NCBI GenBank assembly: GCA_033964015.1
Contig: CM066921.1
Span: 24,347,355-24,411,354 of the forward strand
Length of the DNA stretch: 64,000 bases
Origin: Scolanthus callimorphus
Taxonomy: Eukaryota; Cnidaria; Anthozoa; Actiniaria; Edwardsiidae
Direction: 5' to 3'
The first letter of the stretch is position 1. Every line of letters starts with the position of its first letter. The notes beneath the pieces were generated by a model. That model did no database searches and had not been told where the DNA came from. It was given only the letters and a program-made list of their open reading frames with translations. The position numbers and the translations under genes are program-made. Below are positions 31,806 to 44,743 of the stretch, in pieces.

Positions 31806-32828
31806 ACCGCGTCAAAGCACCCGCGCGCTCAGTGATCCAAGACGGACTGTGATTGGCTGTGTACACGGGTCGCCACTAACGCAAGTGCGCATGCGTAAAT
31901 AAGAGCCCGCCATGTTTTCGTAAGCCGCTGAACGTATCGTTTTGGCTTGGATGGGTTGCTTTCTCGTGTGACGTTGAATGATACGTATGGGGCTCCACTC
32001 CGTGCCTTCGGCACGGGGAGTTCCGCTATGAAATAAATAGGCAGTGAAATTCAAAGTATCACAGTATGAAATGCCGTGCTGTTGGTCGAATGACGTTATA
32101 AGGCAAATCAACATAAAAAAAGGTGAATCAGATTGACCGCCACTTGATTTTACGATCTAAATGATTTCCCCATTTTACGATCCCCTTGGTCCCGGCAAGA
32201 AAAACGTTGCCTTTGAAGTCCTTATATCAAGAGTTCATTTACAAAGATCATGCAATATTCTGCCCCCGTGGCCTATCGTAAAATCGCGGGGTGCCGGTTC
32301 CGGCCACAGTAAAGGAAACCTCAGAGCAAGGAAGGAGTTTTTCGCTTGTTTGGTCGCTGATAGGGTATTTATTTCAGTATGGCTACCCAAGTGCAAACAA
32401 ATTTCGATCAAAGTTGTGCCGCAATTATTGAAAAGGTGGTTTATTCTGAAACCTTTTCATGATTATCAAAATTCCGCTTTGATTGCGACCAATTGGACCA
32501 CCCTGGTGACTAACTTCAGGTCTGCGGTAGGGTATACAATTTTGACCGTAGGTCTACGGTAGCGTATAAAAAACGAGGATTTTTAGTATCTGCTAGGGTC
32601 TGGTTTTGGAGACCTTGGCGGCGCACCCCTACCCAAAAATCAATGGAGTCTTCAGGATAGCTTTCCATCTCGAAGAAAAATGCAGTTTTTAACATGTAGG
32701 AGACTTAAGCAACAGCTTCGTGTACATTTGTCTTTTTGGTCGCAGATGTGGATTCACCAGCGCCTGTTGTTGAACCCGGAAAATCGTACACCACTTCCTT
32801 CCCTGAGTCTCTCGTCTTGTGTTTTCTC

Positions 32829-33668
32829 TTATGTATCAGTCAATTCCAGCGGTGACCACCCCCCCCCCCCCCCCCCCCCCGGGACACACCGTGGGGCATT
32901 TGCACACGACTGGGTTCCCTAGGGTGGGGAATTTGGAAAATTTTGCTGGCCCCGGGGTCGGGATTTGTTTTTCTCCAGGGGAGGGGAGGTGGGGAATTTT
33001 GGTTCTCTTTCACAATCTTTTAGCGCGTTGAGTTTTGCGGAACTACAGCACAAGTTCACTTCCCTGACTAGTTATAACTATCAATTGACAATGTCCCAGT
33101 TACAGAAAATAACGTCACACAAAATAAAATGCCGAGCATGGCCCGTATACACCACTCTAGTTTTGAGATTGAGCGATGCCGGGGACAACAAATGAATGGA
33201 GTTTGTAGCCAAATGGCTACAACCGCGAATGGCCGAGAGAAATTAGTGGAGACGTTTGTTGTATGTCACTACTATATTGCAATACCTTAGTAGAAGAAAG
33301 AAATTCAATTACGACTTGAACTGACGGATTTGTTTCGCTGTTTACTTATATTTTGTCTCGCTTTCAGAGAGGAGAAATCTAAAAGTATAGTTTAAAAACG
33401 AATTATAAATGCTCGGACAGAATAAATGGAGTTGAAGTTCTGAGCGGGAATATTTTTGTAGTGAAGCTTTACGCAGTGTCGATGGAATGTCTTTTTCTGG
33501 TCCCGGGGGAGGGGCATTTGTCCATTTTTTGTCTTCCCCGCCGTGGGGTATTTTGCACTTTTCCAGCCCCCGGGGTGGGGAATTTTTACTTTTAATTTTA
33601 GAAATGACCAAAATCCCGGGGGTTGCCCGGGGGGAGCATGGTCGTCGCTGGAATTGACGGATACATTA
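32829..33668. mobile_element. 834-bp MITE with TTA target duplication (PIF/Harbinger-like)
   Basis: TTA at 32829-32831 and 33666-33668 flank inverted ends TGTATCAGTCAATTCCAGC and GCTGGAATTGACGGATACA. Inside are poly-C/poly-G tracts and GTGGGGAATTT repeats on both sides. A TTA duplication fits PIF/Harbinger. No coding capacity. A solo end of the family is at 1828-1876. Confidence 0.8.
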
Positions 33669-34123
33669 CAAGGGGGAAGTGGTGTCAGGTGAAATTTGGC
33701 TTTTACAGGCTGTTTTACGCAATATGGAGCAATTTTCTTGACCACAAAGAACTCCAAAGCATCACAGAGACAATATATAGAGGTAAGACTTTTTTATTTT
33801 GAAAACGTTTTTAGAGCATTTTAACGATACAGGGGGCATTTTAACGGGATAGAACAGGATAGACTTTTCACAAACATTGATAGCATGGGCTCCCTGTGTC
33901 CCACATCCAGACTTCCGGTCTGAGCGGGGAAAAACTATTAAACCGGAAAAAAGACTGGGATTCAACGAAGCGTTTCAACACTTTCAGTGTTGTTTTGTTT
34001 CCGCATCAAATTTCCACCTCTCAGTGAAACCCGCTGTTCTGGCGTAGTAATTTTATCTGAATTGACCTTATCTCCTTATCAACAAGCTCATATCTATATA
34101 GCAAGTGCATTTAGGCCATAGAT
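33669..34123 (+). promoter_or_regulatory. probable promoter/5' UTR region of the PH-domain gene
   Basis: Sequence upstream of the exon 1 ATG. No TATA box or known site stands out; assigned only by position. Confidence 0.3.
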
Positions 34124-37100
34124 ATGGCGTCTGAGCCGGAGATTGAGTTGAAATTTGAAGGTGTTTTGGAGAAAGCGGGCAAGAGATTCTTTGAGGTAAG
34201 TACAGTAAGCCCGAAATGAACAAGCAATCAAGGAAGCTATATATCCACGTAGAAGCTATGTATTTACTGTTTACGCCATCAATTTCGATGACCTTTGTTG
34301 ATCAACAGGTCGACAAATGATGAATATTAAAACGTGGACATATCAGTAAATTCACTATACTGGGATTTGTTGTTTATGGAGGATTCAGTCATGTTCCAGT
34401 TTTATTACCGCCGCTAGGTTCCCGATTTGAAGGGCTATATCTACTTTTTATTAGCGAACAGTACTATAAAGCCTTGCGGTGTGGTAGAATAGAATAGAAT
34501 AGAAACTTTATTAAAATGTCAATAAAACCACCTAGCTGGGGAGAAATCTCCCTTACTAATACGGGGACATTATAAACAGAAAAATATTAAATAAATAAAT
34601 AGATAAATACTAATAATTGATAAAAGCTATATAAGATAGATACTAAGAATTGGTAAAAACTATATACAATAATATTACTAAATCATGTTTGCGATAAAAT
34701 ATGGCTATGTACAATAAAAATTACTTTAAGAAGAGCACAGGCCGCAACTCCTACATCCATCATCGATAAGTTTGCTTAAGTCAAGTTCTCTAATATATTT
34801 TTTAAAACAGTTTAGTGATGCTACGTCTCTATATTTCTTGGGGAGTTTGCTCCATAACTTTGGGCCTAAAAATCTAAGAGAATGTTTACCGTAAGTTACA
34901 GAATTAAATCTTGGTAATGTGAAGTCGGATTGCCTTAGGTTGTAACCATTAGAATGTCTACTAAAAATGTCGCATATATAAGTGGGGCAAAGCTTGTGCT
35001 TAACCTTATACATAAGAGTGCAGAGGTCTTGCAAGCGCCTATTTAGTAGTGTAGGTAAGACGGCCTTGCCCAACAGTTTCTCATAGCTTGAGTTGTTGTC
35101 CTTAAAAACAGCTCTAAGGCCTCTTTCTTGTAGTCTTTCAAGTTTACGCGTATCACTGGCCTTACAGAAATGCCATACTAAGTGACAGTATGTTAAATAC
35201 GGCAAAATTGCACTTTTAAAAAGTACTAATTTACACTCCATAGGAATTAGATTTCTTAATCTCATTAGAACGCCTATTCGTTGGCTAGTTTTCCTACAAA
35301 CAGAGTCTATGTGTTTAGAGAAATTGAGATCAGAGTCTAAAGTCACGCCTAGTAGTTCAAGATTTTCTGCTGTTCTAATTTCCTCCCCGTTAACATAAAT
35401 ATTGCTGTTATTCAGATCAAAGCCAGAGTTCATGACTTGATATTTCTTTATATTCCCAGCTAAGAGGTTGGACTCGTACCAGCGCGTAGCCAGATTTGCA
35501 CTCTCTTTAAGTTGCAAAGTAACATCTACCTGATTATCACCAATGTGATAAATCTGGTGGTCGTCCGCGTACATTGACAAATTCGCATTTAAACCATAAG
35601 GTAAATCGTTTTGAAACACATTCCATAACAGCGGGCCAAGAGCGGAGCCCTGAGGACAGCCTCGGTTTACTAGTCGACTCGAACTCACGTGACGGCCAAT
35701 CTTCACCTGATATTTCCGGTCGGTGAGATAACTGTTTAGCAGTTGGATAGTGTTCTTCTCGAAACCGTATGCTTTGAACTTGCTCAGTAATAACGGTGAA
35801 TGCAAGGAGTCAAAAGCCTTTGACATGTCTGTAGATAATATACTAACGACCTTACGTTGATCCCTTGCAAGTCTCCAGTCTTCCACTAGATTAATTAATG
35901 TTGTTTCACAACTGTGCGCTTTACGCACAGTTGTGAAACAAAATAAACTAACTGTTATTTCATGTACTTCATTGATTGTGTAAATCGGTTATCAGTAAAT
36001 TATCTATAGTGTAGTGTTAGACAAATAATTTAATAACAATTTTCACGAGTGCCAGCACTTAAAAAGTATTTAAGTTAATGCTTTTAGTTTTGGTTTATGG
36101 AATTCTGCATTCTTAGTGTTGTTGATGAAATCAAAAGGAGCATTCCAATAAGAAAGTTTTTTGTCAAAATCACAGCAGGGGACTGGTATGTTGCCCCGAG
36201 TAATTAATCGATGAAAATCGATCATCGGATTGCCAATCGATAAATCAATATTAATCGATGAAATCAGTCAATTAATATCAATGATTAATCGATAGTCACA
36301 CCTTGATATATCTTAATTTTATCGATTGACATCGAATTTCATCCGTTAACATTAAATTTCATCGACTAACCTATATGGCATAGCTAGTCACTTCTGCAGG
36401 AAGATTAGTTTCAGGCACGACTTCAAATTTACGTGTTATATGATTGTATGATTCCCTAAAGAAGGCAAAACACGTCGGAATTAATTGAAAGTTACTTTTA
36501 CAACTTCACTCCTTGTGCTGCTCGCTAGCCACCAGCCGTTAAAAAATAATAATAATAATAATAAATCATAATTGTTGTTTGATCATACTCAATGAAAATC
36601 GATGCTAAGTAACACTTATTGGATGAGGTTGAGCATGATAGTTTGATTTGTCAACGCTGAGGTTTGTGCCAAAGCGAAGTTGAGGTGGATAACACTAACT
36701 CGAGGATGAGTTGACAAATCTCTAGCTCACTATGTATATCATGCAAAAACCGAATTCAATAATTGTTTCATTATTATTCAGCAACAAGGAATTCTTACCT
36801 AGTTAACGAAGTCAACAACGAGGCCTTGCTTGAAAGGCAAAACAGGTTTTCAGATAGCCTTGTTGATGTTTAGATATCCTGAGCAATAATCTCTCGGCAA
36901 AAAGCATGGCAGATTCAAGAAGAATATTGGCTAAATTGGATTTCGCCTTGGAAATGAAAACCAAGATGGCGGCCAAACCTATTGTCTTGCGTTATGACGT
37001 CATTAGAGTGCATCAATCCTAATGTCTGGAGTTTGACGTCATGAACTGTGCGCCAACATGCTTTCGCTGTGTACTGTTAGCCAATCAGAATCGAGATACT

Positions 37101-40100
37101 GGCATGGCTGAATAATAATCGATGTTAATCGATAATGATAAGGTCACAAATTTGCTGTTCATTGATTAACCATTGATTCCCAATATTAATCGATTGATTA
37201 GCATCGACTAATATCGATTTCATTGATTATCGGTTTCATCAATTAATTAGTCCAGGTATGTTGACATAAAAAGATGTCTCCAGGTGGCATTGCACATAGG
37301 GCAGGGCCCGACATTAACTTTTTTGCTAGGTACCATTGGCGACCAATTCAAAAAATTTTAGTCGCCAGAAAGCAATATTTAGTCACCACATAAGCGTGGT
37401 GGGTCATCGGAACGTAGAAAGATAGGGTGCCACTTGGCGACTAGCTTTAAAATTTTGGTCGCCAATCCCCGAATTTAGTCGCCTGCATTGGCGACCATGG
37501 TGGCAATGTCGGGCCCTGTAGGGTGACACACCTCCTTGCTAGCTGTCACTTTGACAACATTCTTGATAATAAAGGTTGACAGTTTCGACTGAAACTTGGA
37601 TGCTATGTATGTTCCATGTCATTTAAAGAATTAACCCAGTTATAGAGATTTAATTTTGCTTATAACTGATGTGTTTTCATTCTTTTCAGGGTTACAGAAA
37701 AAGGTGGTTTTATCTAGAAGGGAAACAGCTGACATATTATAAAGCACCTGAGAGAACAGTAAGTTATCTGAAGTAATGACTGTATAGGTCTCAAAACAAT
37801 TTTATATTGTTTTATACTCCTATTATATATATTATATATATTGTTTTATACTCCTATTATATATATTATATATATTGTTTTATACTCCTATTTTATACTC
37901 CTATTGTTTTATACTCCTTTTATATTGTTTTATACTCCTATACAGTCATGTTTGGCCCTGGGGTGTTTGCAGGTGTTGCAATGACATTTTGAGATTTGAT
38001 TGCAGTGAAATAGAAAATACCATATTTGAAAAGAGCTTGCCAAAATATTGAGATCCTAAAATGTGAGGTGATTTTGGTAAAAAAAAACATGTTATGAGTG
38101 TTGGAAGTTGGTTGTTTCCCTGTATTGTTAAACAGCAGCCCACCACAACAGTCATTGAAACATAGAGAAACAATGTACTTCGGTCACCTATAACTTTGCT
38201 AATATATCCTTCCTTTGAGTATATTCCCATAAAAGCGTGTTTCTCTTCATGTTTTGCCAACCCTAATACTGAATATTGAACAAAGTGAATTTTTCTGCAG
38301 TAGTTTCAAGTGGCACGTCTGACCTTCAGCCATCTTTTTTGTCTTGACCTGAAGCCCAGACATGTCGATTTTACCAGAATGCACTGCATGGCGTCATCTT
38401 TTTTATTAGCGTGGATTTCGGCAAGCTGACTTTTCAAATATGGTATTTTCATTTTATTGGGATCAAAATTCAAAATGTCATGCAACACCTGCAAACCCCC
38501 CTGTTATAGTTAACAAATAAAACACAGTTTCTGTGACTGCACAGGCTTATGCAAACCGAGATGTGGTTGGGAGAATTCGAGAGCAGATCAGTGGAAACAC
38601 GAGCCGCAGGCGAGTGTTTGCACCTGCTCGAGAATTCTCCAAACCACATTGAGGTTTGCATAAGCCTGTGCAGTCACAGAAACTGTGTTTTATTTGTTTT
38701 ATAAAATAATTATCTACATAAATAAAATCCGCGTGGACAGGAATAGTAAGTTTTTGAAGCGGATGAGACTCTAAATTCTCCATACAGATGAAAAGGCTGC
38801 ATCAGCCAATCAGAGCGCTCCGTCTATCGCATGATATCTCTTTCTGATCGGACTGCAAGTTTTCTGAGATGGCAGCAAGCGAAGTGGATTTAAAATGACA
38901 TTCGTGGCTTAAAATGGAGGCTTCTTCCTTTCAAAACACAAAATAATTACGACAGAAGGTGAACAGAAGACTTAAGTAGAGAAGCCGTTGCTTTACATAG
39001 GTGTGTTGGTCCAGTTTCTTTGTCTGTGAAAACGTTTCTCCCGAGCAAGAACTTGCATGTGGCAGCGGAACTGCTTGGAAGAGCGTATTTGAACGCTTTA
39101 TTTACGGCAAGCATTGAAAAGAAGGAAGGAATCCACTTATTTGTACCATCTGGTCTTGTCAAACATTATACGAGGATCCAGGATTAGTTTTTGGAAGCAC
39201 TTTTTTCAAGATCTGCAGAACGAGACTGAACTTGTGACTGTCGAACTGTGTGCCGAACTCTGAGGTAAAGAAGCTCAGGTAAAGAAGCGAAAACAATGTT
39301 GTTTCACGAATTTCATGCTTTATGTGAATTCAATGTGCTTTATCAAATGTATGTCCAAGTAATATTGACTTCTTAATAAAAGGTTTTGCCTAAAACATGT
39401 TGCTTTTTTCTAAAAGCTATTTCAAATTACCGGCCCGAAGCTCGCCAGTGGGCGACGTCACAAGTGTGTTTGCACAGGGAAATGCAAACACGGCTCTCGA
39501 CCAATCAGAGCGCACGTACTATCTAAATTATTTTATAATGAAAAATACAGTGGTTGTATAGGAAATGTAAGGCATAATTGACTCCATCCCTCAGAAATTT
39601 CCAAATCCTTCCTTTGTTGCTAGGAGGAATGGAGTTTTTCTTGAATCACACATTATGAGAAAGTGCCATTGATTTAGGGGGAAAACATTAATAGTGGAGC
39701 TCCTTAGCAGCTGAAGGCCACAGAGCAGAGCACCATAGGTATCACAGGAGGAATACAATAGCTCAAAGTAAAACTCAGGTATACGATCGACTCCCTTTTT
39801 CATGAGTCAGCGGTATTCCCATACTGGTATCGTGGGCGTGTCCATGTGTGTGCGCCCAACACAGGTAAACCAAGACCGGTTCACCATTGATTAATCATAT
39901 CTCAGGAAGGGATGAAGCTCAGACAACCAAACTTGGGTGGGAGAGGGGGAAAATTGTGTTAGTGGCAAGGGGGATGCAATTGCCTGGTCACGTGGTATGA
40001 TGTCATCGATGACATCATCATAGGAGAAAAAAGAATATATCTCAGGAGGGGATAAACCTCAGACAACCAGACTTGGGTGAAGTTGTCTAGATGGCAAGGA

Positions 40101-43100
40101 GGTGTAACTGTGTGGCCACATGGTATGATGTCATGCCATTGATGACATCATCAAACAAAAACGGTTTATATCTTTGGAAGGGATGAACCTCAGACAACCA
40201 AACTTAGGTGAATTAAGTGGCAAGGGGGATGCAAGTGCTTTGTCATGTGGTATGATGGTGACAGGATATGTACAATGGCAACCTTTTTGTCTCAACACAG
40301 AAAAATATGTAAACGGGAGCTCCACTTTAGCCAGTTGCTAAATCTATATTTGGACAATTTTTTTGTTATTGTGATATTTTTCAAAGGGGTACTATTTTTA
40401 TATCATTTGATCTTTTCCTGGTGTTATTGCATTACAGAATGATAATCTTCTTGGACTGATTGATTTGAGTAGGGTGAGTATATTAACCTTGGTATTAAGT
40501 AAGGGGCTGATTACATGGAGAATTTCTAAACTTTTGGTGTGATTATATGTGGCATTTCAGCCTGGGCTGTTTCAAATCTCAGCGCCATCTTGCAACTAAA
40601 GCGCATGTCCTTTGACGTTTTCGCTGGATACAAGATAGCATGCAGGCCAAGATTTCCAGCCCAGGCTGAAATTCAGCTGTGATTACCATGGTAAATTTTT
40701 GCCAAACAACCACAGGCTATAAATCCTAGCCTGGGTTGCTCTGACCTGGACAGGATTTTCATACAGGGATGAATTTCAGCCCTGACTGAGATTTTCTTCA
40801 ATATGTAATTGTAAATTTCTTATTATATGTAATTGTGAGTCCCCTTTCCCAATGAAGATGGAATCTGTAAAATTCTCATTATCTTTAGAAGGGGGTTTAG
40901 AGAGAGGCATTCATAGAGCTAAAACTTCCTTGTTGGTTGGGCACTCAACCCGAGGGGGGGGGACTCTCCATATTTTCAGATGGTGGTGCTCGTCCTATCC
41001 CTTAGGGTATAAAATTGGCAGACGTGCTATCTCTTAGGGGTGTTTAAAATCAGCCCTATCCCTTAGGGGAGTCTCAGACCAATCCTTGCCCAGAATATAT
41101 TGCTACTGACACCAGAACCGATATTTACAAAGGAAACTCGGTTAAAAACCCTAAAAGACCTAAAATTCGCTTTTATTTGTTTTGACCTGCCAAATTTGCT
41201 ATCTTTTAGCAAATCTACTAACTATGCTTTTAGGGGTAAATTTGCTGTTTGCCACACCCATTTTGCTATCCCTTAGGGTCAAAATCAATTTTCCCGACAA
41301 GCACCCCCGTCTAAAATATTGGGAGTCCCCCCCCCCCCCCCGGGTACTCAACCACAGCCATAGACATGTTCACGGGGGTTGATTTTTAGTTTTTTGGAAA
41401 TAGCAGCTAAACCCCAAATGTTGCTTATGTACTCCCTACACGGTACCACCAGCTGCCTCATCTTAAAGCACTACATTTGAGAAATCCAAACCCAAAATAC
41501 TGAGGGGAGTCTATACATCCTGGGGTGCAGTATAAAGAAGGACCCCTTATGTCAGCAACGTTCAACCACATCTGTTAACAATGTTTTCATCCTCATGTTC
41601 AGTAATGATGCAGTGTATAAAGCATAGTTTAATGTTTCATTGTCCCTTTAACCCTGTAGGTTAAATCAGTAAATCCAGTGAAAATGGTCAGTAATGGTTT
41701 TCAGATTGTAACAGGGAACAGAACTTATCATCTGGTGGGTATATTGTGCGTACGTTTAAGTGCATATCACCCCTGAAAGGAAGGAAAGTGGACTGAAAGT
41801 TGTGCAAATAAGATTACTAAAACTTTTGCTTCCATATTAGTTTTGGTAAACGATAGATACGTAAGATCAATGTTTTGTGCAAACTTGATGATGTGGTGAG
41901 AGGTATAAATTAATATGCATACTAATATCAGCCAAGGGATACTGGGAAAATTGGTGTTCGCAGTAGCTCCACCATTTACAAAACCAAGAAACAGTTTCTA
42001 GACATTGTTTTCGATGTTATCGATGTTAAGTGTTTGGATGTCGAAAAGTATATTGCATTTGCATTTACATGGTCTCATTGGTCCATCATTTCTGTCAACC
42101 AATCATATTTTGAACTAAACACAGCTGTGTATTTAGTAATCATGTGCTAACCGCGTGATAGTGTTTTACTTAACTTGTGATATACGGGCAAGGAAACCAT
42201 TCAGCGGCAACTTTTATTTTCTCTTGGTCAGGCTGGCTACGTGTACGCCAATACGCACGTGCGTACCTCGTGAAACCTAAAAATACAAGCAGTGCGTAAA
42301 AATGACTGGCTATGCGCCTGATTGAAATTTGCTCTATTCACACATACCTTTCAGAGTGCAGCTACTCCAGAGTTAATGACTGAATGGGTGAGCGTCCTGA
42401 GGCAAGCCATGCAACTGAAGAGCTTCCAGAGACACAGAGGAAAAGGAAGGTATATCATGTCAACTTATCTTCCTTGTTGCATTCAACACTTCATCAATAT
42501 TATGCCTGCCCCAATATCGTGCATAGGCCATTTAGGAGTAGCAATTTAGCATGTACTATGGAAGCCATAGTAAGAAGAAGAGACGGCTGAAATTCAGGCT
42601 AGTACTATGGTAACACGGTTAGTTTCTTTCTTGCCTTCAAAAGACCCTTGATCGTTTCTACCTTAAAGCCGGTTTACACTTGTGTAAACGAGATGCAATT
42701 CCGGTGCGATTTCTGTGCTCTCCTTTTCTTCAAATCGCATCAAGTTGCAAAGAGTTTCGAACATGTTTGAAATCGACGCGAAATCACCCGACAAAAATCG
42801 CGGCAGATCGCGTCGAGTTGCACCTAGTTTACGTGCGAGAAAAATCGCCGCGACTCGCGCGACAAAAATTGCAAGTGTAAACGGGCCTTTACTTTGTTGT
42901 CACATCCGCTTCTTTTTGCATCGGCTTTGATTCCATTCTCGTTCCCAGAGCCTCTCAGTCGTGCTGACTGTCGGATGCTTTGGCTCCAGACAAAACCGGA
43001 TTTCCATATATGGTGACCGTCTCTTTCGGTTAGGCGAATTTCAAAATGGGGAGCGGGAATAATCGGCCAATCAGAATCGGCGTATGGTTGCCTGGCGCAA

Positions 43101-44360
43101 GAGCCTACTACAAACAACGGAGTAGCTGGGAACGAGATTTTTCAGGATTTGTACGCATCCTGGAATATCCTGGATTTTCATTTCCTTCCTGGAAAGTCCT
43201 GGAATGTTAAGGAAAATCCTGGAAAAATGTTTCAGGACAAATGCGGTTCAATGAGTCAGTTTTGGGAAACTTTCTCGGGCTGCAAATTATGACATTAGCA
43301 CTGTCATCATACTGCAACAAGAGTGAATAGAAAAATGTAAATTGCCGTGTATCGGTTCAGTATAGGCAGCAGCTTCCTTTTAAAGCAAGCATGTTTTTTT
43401 TGGGAGGGGGGAGGACATTTCTACCCCATAAAAACTCCTGGAGAACTTCTGGAAAAATAACTAAAGACCTCCTGGAAAATCCTGGATTTTTGTCATTCAG
43501 AAAGCGTACGAACCCTGTCCTTTTGATTCTGTTACATTACCTGCGGCACCATATTAGAGTACTTGGTGACTTGGTGTTCCCCCACACTTATGCCACGCTG
43601 GCCATAAATTACCTCGAAACTTCGCACACTTGCTTTATCTGTGTGAGTGTTTATCATCGTTTATTCACACAGTGCGCGAACTCAGAGGGATGATGTTGGT
43701 TACGACATGCTCACACTACAAAGCCGCAGCAGCACTATCTCAGGCAGCAGTTTGCCAAGCTTTGATGAAGACGATGGTTACGAGCCCGTGGAACAACGGA
43801 GAGAACAAGTGGAGCAAAAAGTGCTAACGGTACAGGATAACAATGGGGCTCAATCGGCGAACAGTGAAAGTGTCTCTGAAGGTACCTATGAGGTTATTGA
43901 CACAAGGAGGGCAGATAATGCCTCAGGAGAAAATACTGAGGGTTCAGAAGTAGGAAGTAACGGAATGGTAGCGGACAATCCTCCGTTATATGCTACTGTG
44001 CCTTCGGATAACAATGGAAGGGCACAATATAGGCCAATAACACCTCCCCTTATGAATAGGGACCCTAAGGCTATGTCCTTGATTTGTGAAAGTGACAGCG
44101 AGGGGGAATTAGAAGGCAGTCCAGTGACCATAGAAACCGGCGGCACTTCAGAAAATCCCCTCCCTTCCCCAGTGGGGGAGAAATATGCTGCAGATGAAAT
44201 CTTGAGTTTTCTACGAGAAGGCGGCGAAAGAGGACTCGAAGGATATAAGCGAGCATCGACAACAAACGATGACCCAGAGTCAGTGATTCCATCGTCGTCT
44301 GAATCCGCATTTACAAAACTCAAAGATTTCTTGGTTGAACTGGAAAGTAGTGGACGTTGA
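34124..44360 (+). CDS. PH-domain protein with tyrosine-motif tail (six exons)
   Basis: Exons 34124-34195, 37690-37758, 40438-40473, 41660-41734, 42355-42449 and 43673-44360 join to 1,035 nt (344 aa); all borders are GT/AG and all phases agree (0,0,0,0,2). Residues about 10-105 form a pleckstrin homology domain: EGVLEKAGKRFFEGYRKRWFYL carries the K-x(n)-R-x-R-W basic phosphoinositide-binding pattern, and the C-terminal helix is PELMTEWVSVLRQAM. The rest is acidic, Ser-rich and disordered, with tyrosines at 126 (YDML), 152 (YEPV), 188 (YEVI), 222 (YATV) and 235 (YRPI) that could dock SH2/PTB proteins when phosphorylated. By layout it is a membrane-recruited adaptor of GAB/DOK type (inference); I cannot name an orthologue. 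The start is the ATG in exon 1 with purine at -3. Introns hold a LINE, MITEs and tandem repeats. Confidence 0.8.
34484..35928 (-). pseudogene. 5'-truncated LINE RT, antisense in intron 1 of the PH-domain gene
   Basis: A 400-codon minus-strand frame covers the RT domain from motif 2 on: HSCETTLINL, STDMSKAFDSLH, CPQGSALGPLLWN, and the catalytic box MYADD, then the C-terminal region ending RFLGPKLWSKLPKKYRDV and CGLCSS. The frame is intact, so the copy is not old. The 3' end has a TTCTA pentamer tail (34484-34505 on the plus strand reads AGAATAGAATAG). The type is CR1/L2/Jockey-like; the endonuclease and ORF1 are missing. The 5' junction carries a perfect foldback (35902-35940). Confidence 0.85.
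35902..35940. repeat. perfect 17-bp foldback at the LINE 5' junction
   Basis: TGTTTCACAACTGTGCG (35902-35918) and its exact complement (35924-35940) are separated by 5 nt. The inner arm is LINE coding sequence; the outer arm is an inverted copy of it. Confidence 0.9.
36201..37249. mobile_element. element with ATCGATTAAT-rich inverted ends (PH gene intron 1)
   Basis: About 150 bp at each end are crowded with ATCGAT and ATTAAT words; the left begins TAATTAATCGATGAAA and the right ends in the approximate complement. The middle contains a GTTGACAAATC / GATTTGTCAAC inverted pair. No ORF. Confidence 0.55.
37302..37518. mobile_element. MITE, CAGGGCCCGACATT ends
   Basis: Inverted ends CAGGGCCCGACATTAAC and the complement ending GGGCCCTG; TAGGG borders both sides as a possible short duplication. 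The interior repeats TAGTCGCC / TTGGCGACCA. CAGGG-type tips resemble hAT elements. Confidence 0.7.
37797..37945. repeat. tandem TTGTTTTATACTCCTAT repeat
   Basis: Three longer units containing ATTATATATATTATATATA followed by shorter ones, directly after exon 2 of the PH-domain gene. Confidence 0.85.
38512..38699. repeat. 188-bp palindrome
   Basis: AACAAATAAAACACAGTTTC and more than 40 further bases pair with the right arm ending AAACTGTGTTTTATTTGTTT; an AGAATTC/GAATTCT pair continues the stem inward. It abuts the element at 38699. Confidence 0.85.
38699..39538. mobile_element. non-autonomous element with TTATAAAATAATT ends
   Basis: Inverted ends TTATAAAATAATTATC and AATTATTTTATAA, with the box CCAATCAGAGCGCACGTACTATC just inside the right end, as in the element at 23498-24493. 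A GTTTGCAC...GCAAAC hairpin lies near the right end. No gene. Confidence 0.65.
39897..40256. repeat. three tandem copies of a 130-140 bp unit (PH gene intron 2)
   Basis: Each unit contains GGGATGAACCTCAGACAACC, GTGGCAAGGGGGATGCAA and GGTATGATGTCAT with GATGACATCATC. Diverged, non-coding. The preceding 39541-39896 shows nothing assignable. Confidence 0.8.
40941..41352. mobile_element. poly-G MITE (hAT-like)
   Basis: Body about 40949-41344 begins CCCGAGGGGGGGGGACTC and ends GAGTCCCCCC...CGG. The flanks GCACTCAA and GTACTCAA match at 7 of 8 bases, fitting an 8-bp target duplication. The interior repeats ATCCCTTAGGG. Same family as 58600-59036. Confidence 0.7.
42664..42891. mobile_element. MITE, TAAAGCCGGTTTACACTTG ends
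   Basis: Right end CAAGTGTAAACGGGCCTTTA is the near complement. Located in the last intron of the PH-domain gene. Target duplication not resolved. Confidence 0.7.
43143..43517. mobile_element. MITE-like repeat with TCCTGGAAAATCC words
   Basis: Ends CAGGATTTGTACGC and GCGTACGAACCCTG form an imperfect inverted pair; many TCCTGGA words lie between. Also in the last intron of the PH-domain gene. Confidence 0.5.
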
Positions 44361-44743
44361 TGAGATCTTTGCTGTGCCTTCTGACGAATGGATAAGCACA
44401 AGTGAATTCGGTAGCTGAATACTATGTTCAAATTGGGTATGTTACTCACCCAGCCGTTAAATATGTTAAAGGGGGCCTGTCGCGATACGGCGCATGCTCA
44501 AGGAGCGATCACTGATTCATCAGCAAAACTAATCGGACCATCCTATCAGATAACTATTTAAGAATATGTAGAGATAAGAAATAGTGAGATTATCTACGAT
44601 TCGTTTTCGAGGTTTTTGGCCGTTGCTGGCCATCGTTACGGGACAATACTGATCTCATTTTAGAGATGCGCAGAACAGCTGCGCAGATGCGTGACAGGCT
44701 CCCTTTAAGCACAACTAAATCTAAAATTGGACTTTTTCCTAGA

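Noticed and set aside
37807..37992. ORF rich in Tyr/Ile (YIIYIVLYSYYIYYI)
   Set aside because: Product of an AT-rich tandem repeat in an intron.
43886..44449. 187-codon minus-strand ORF opposite the last exon of the PH-domain gene
   Set aside because: Shadow of the plus-strand exon; the plus frame has splice support and the minus frame has none.
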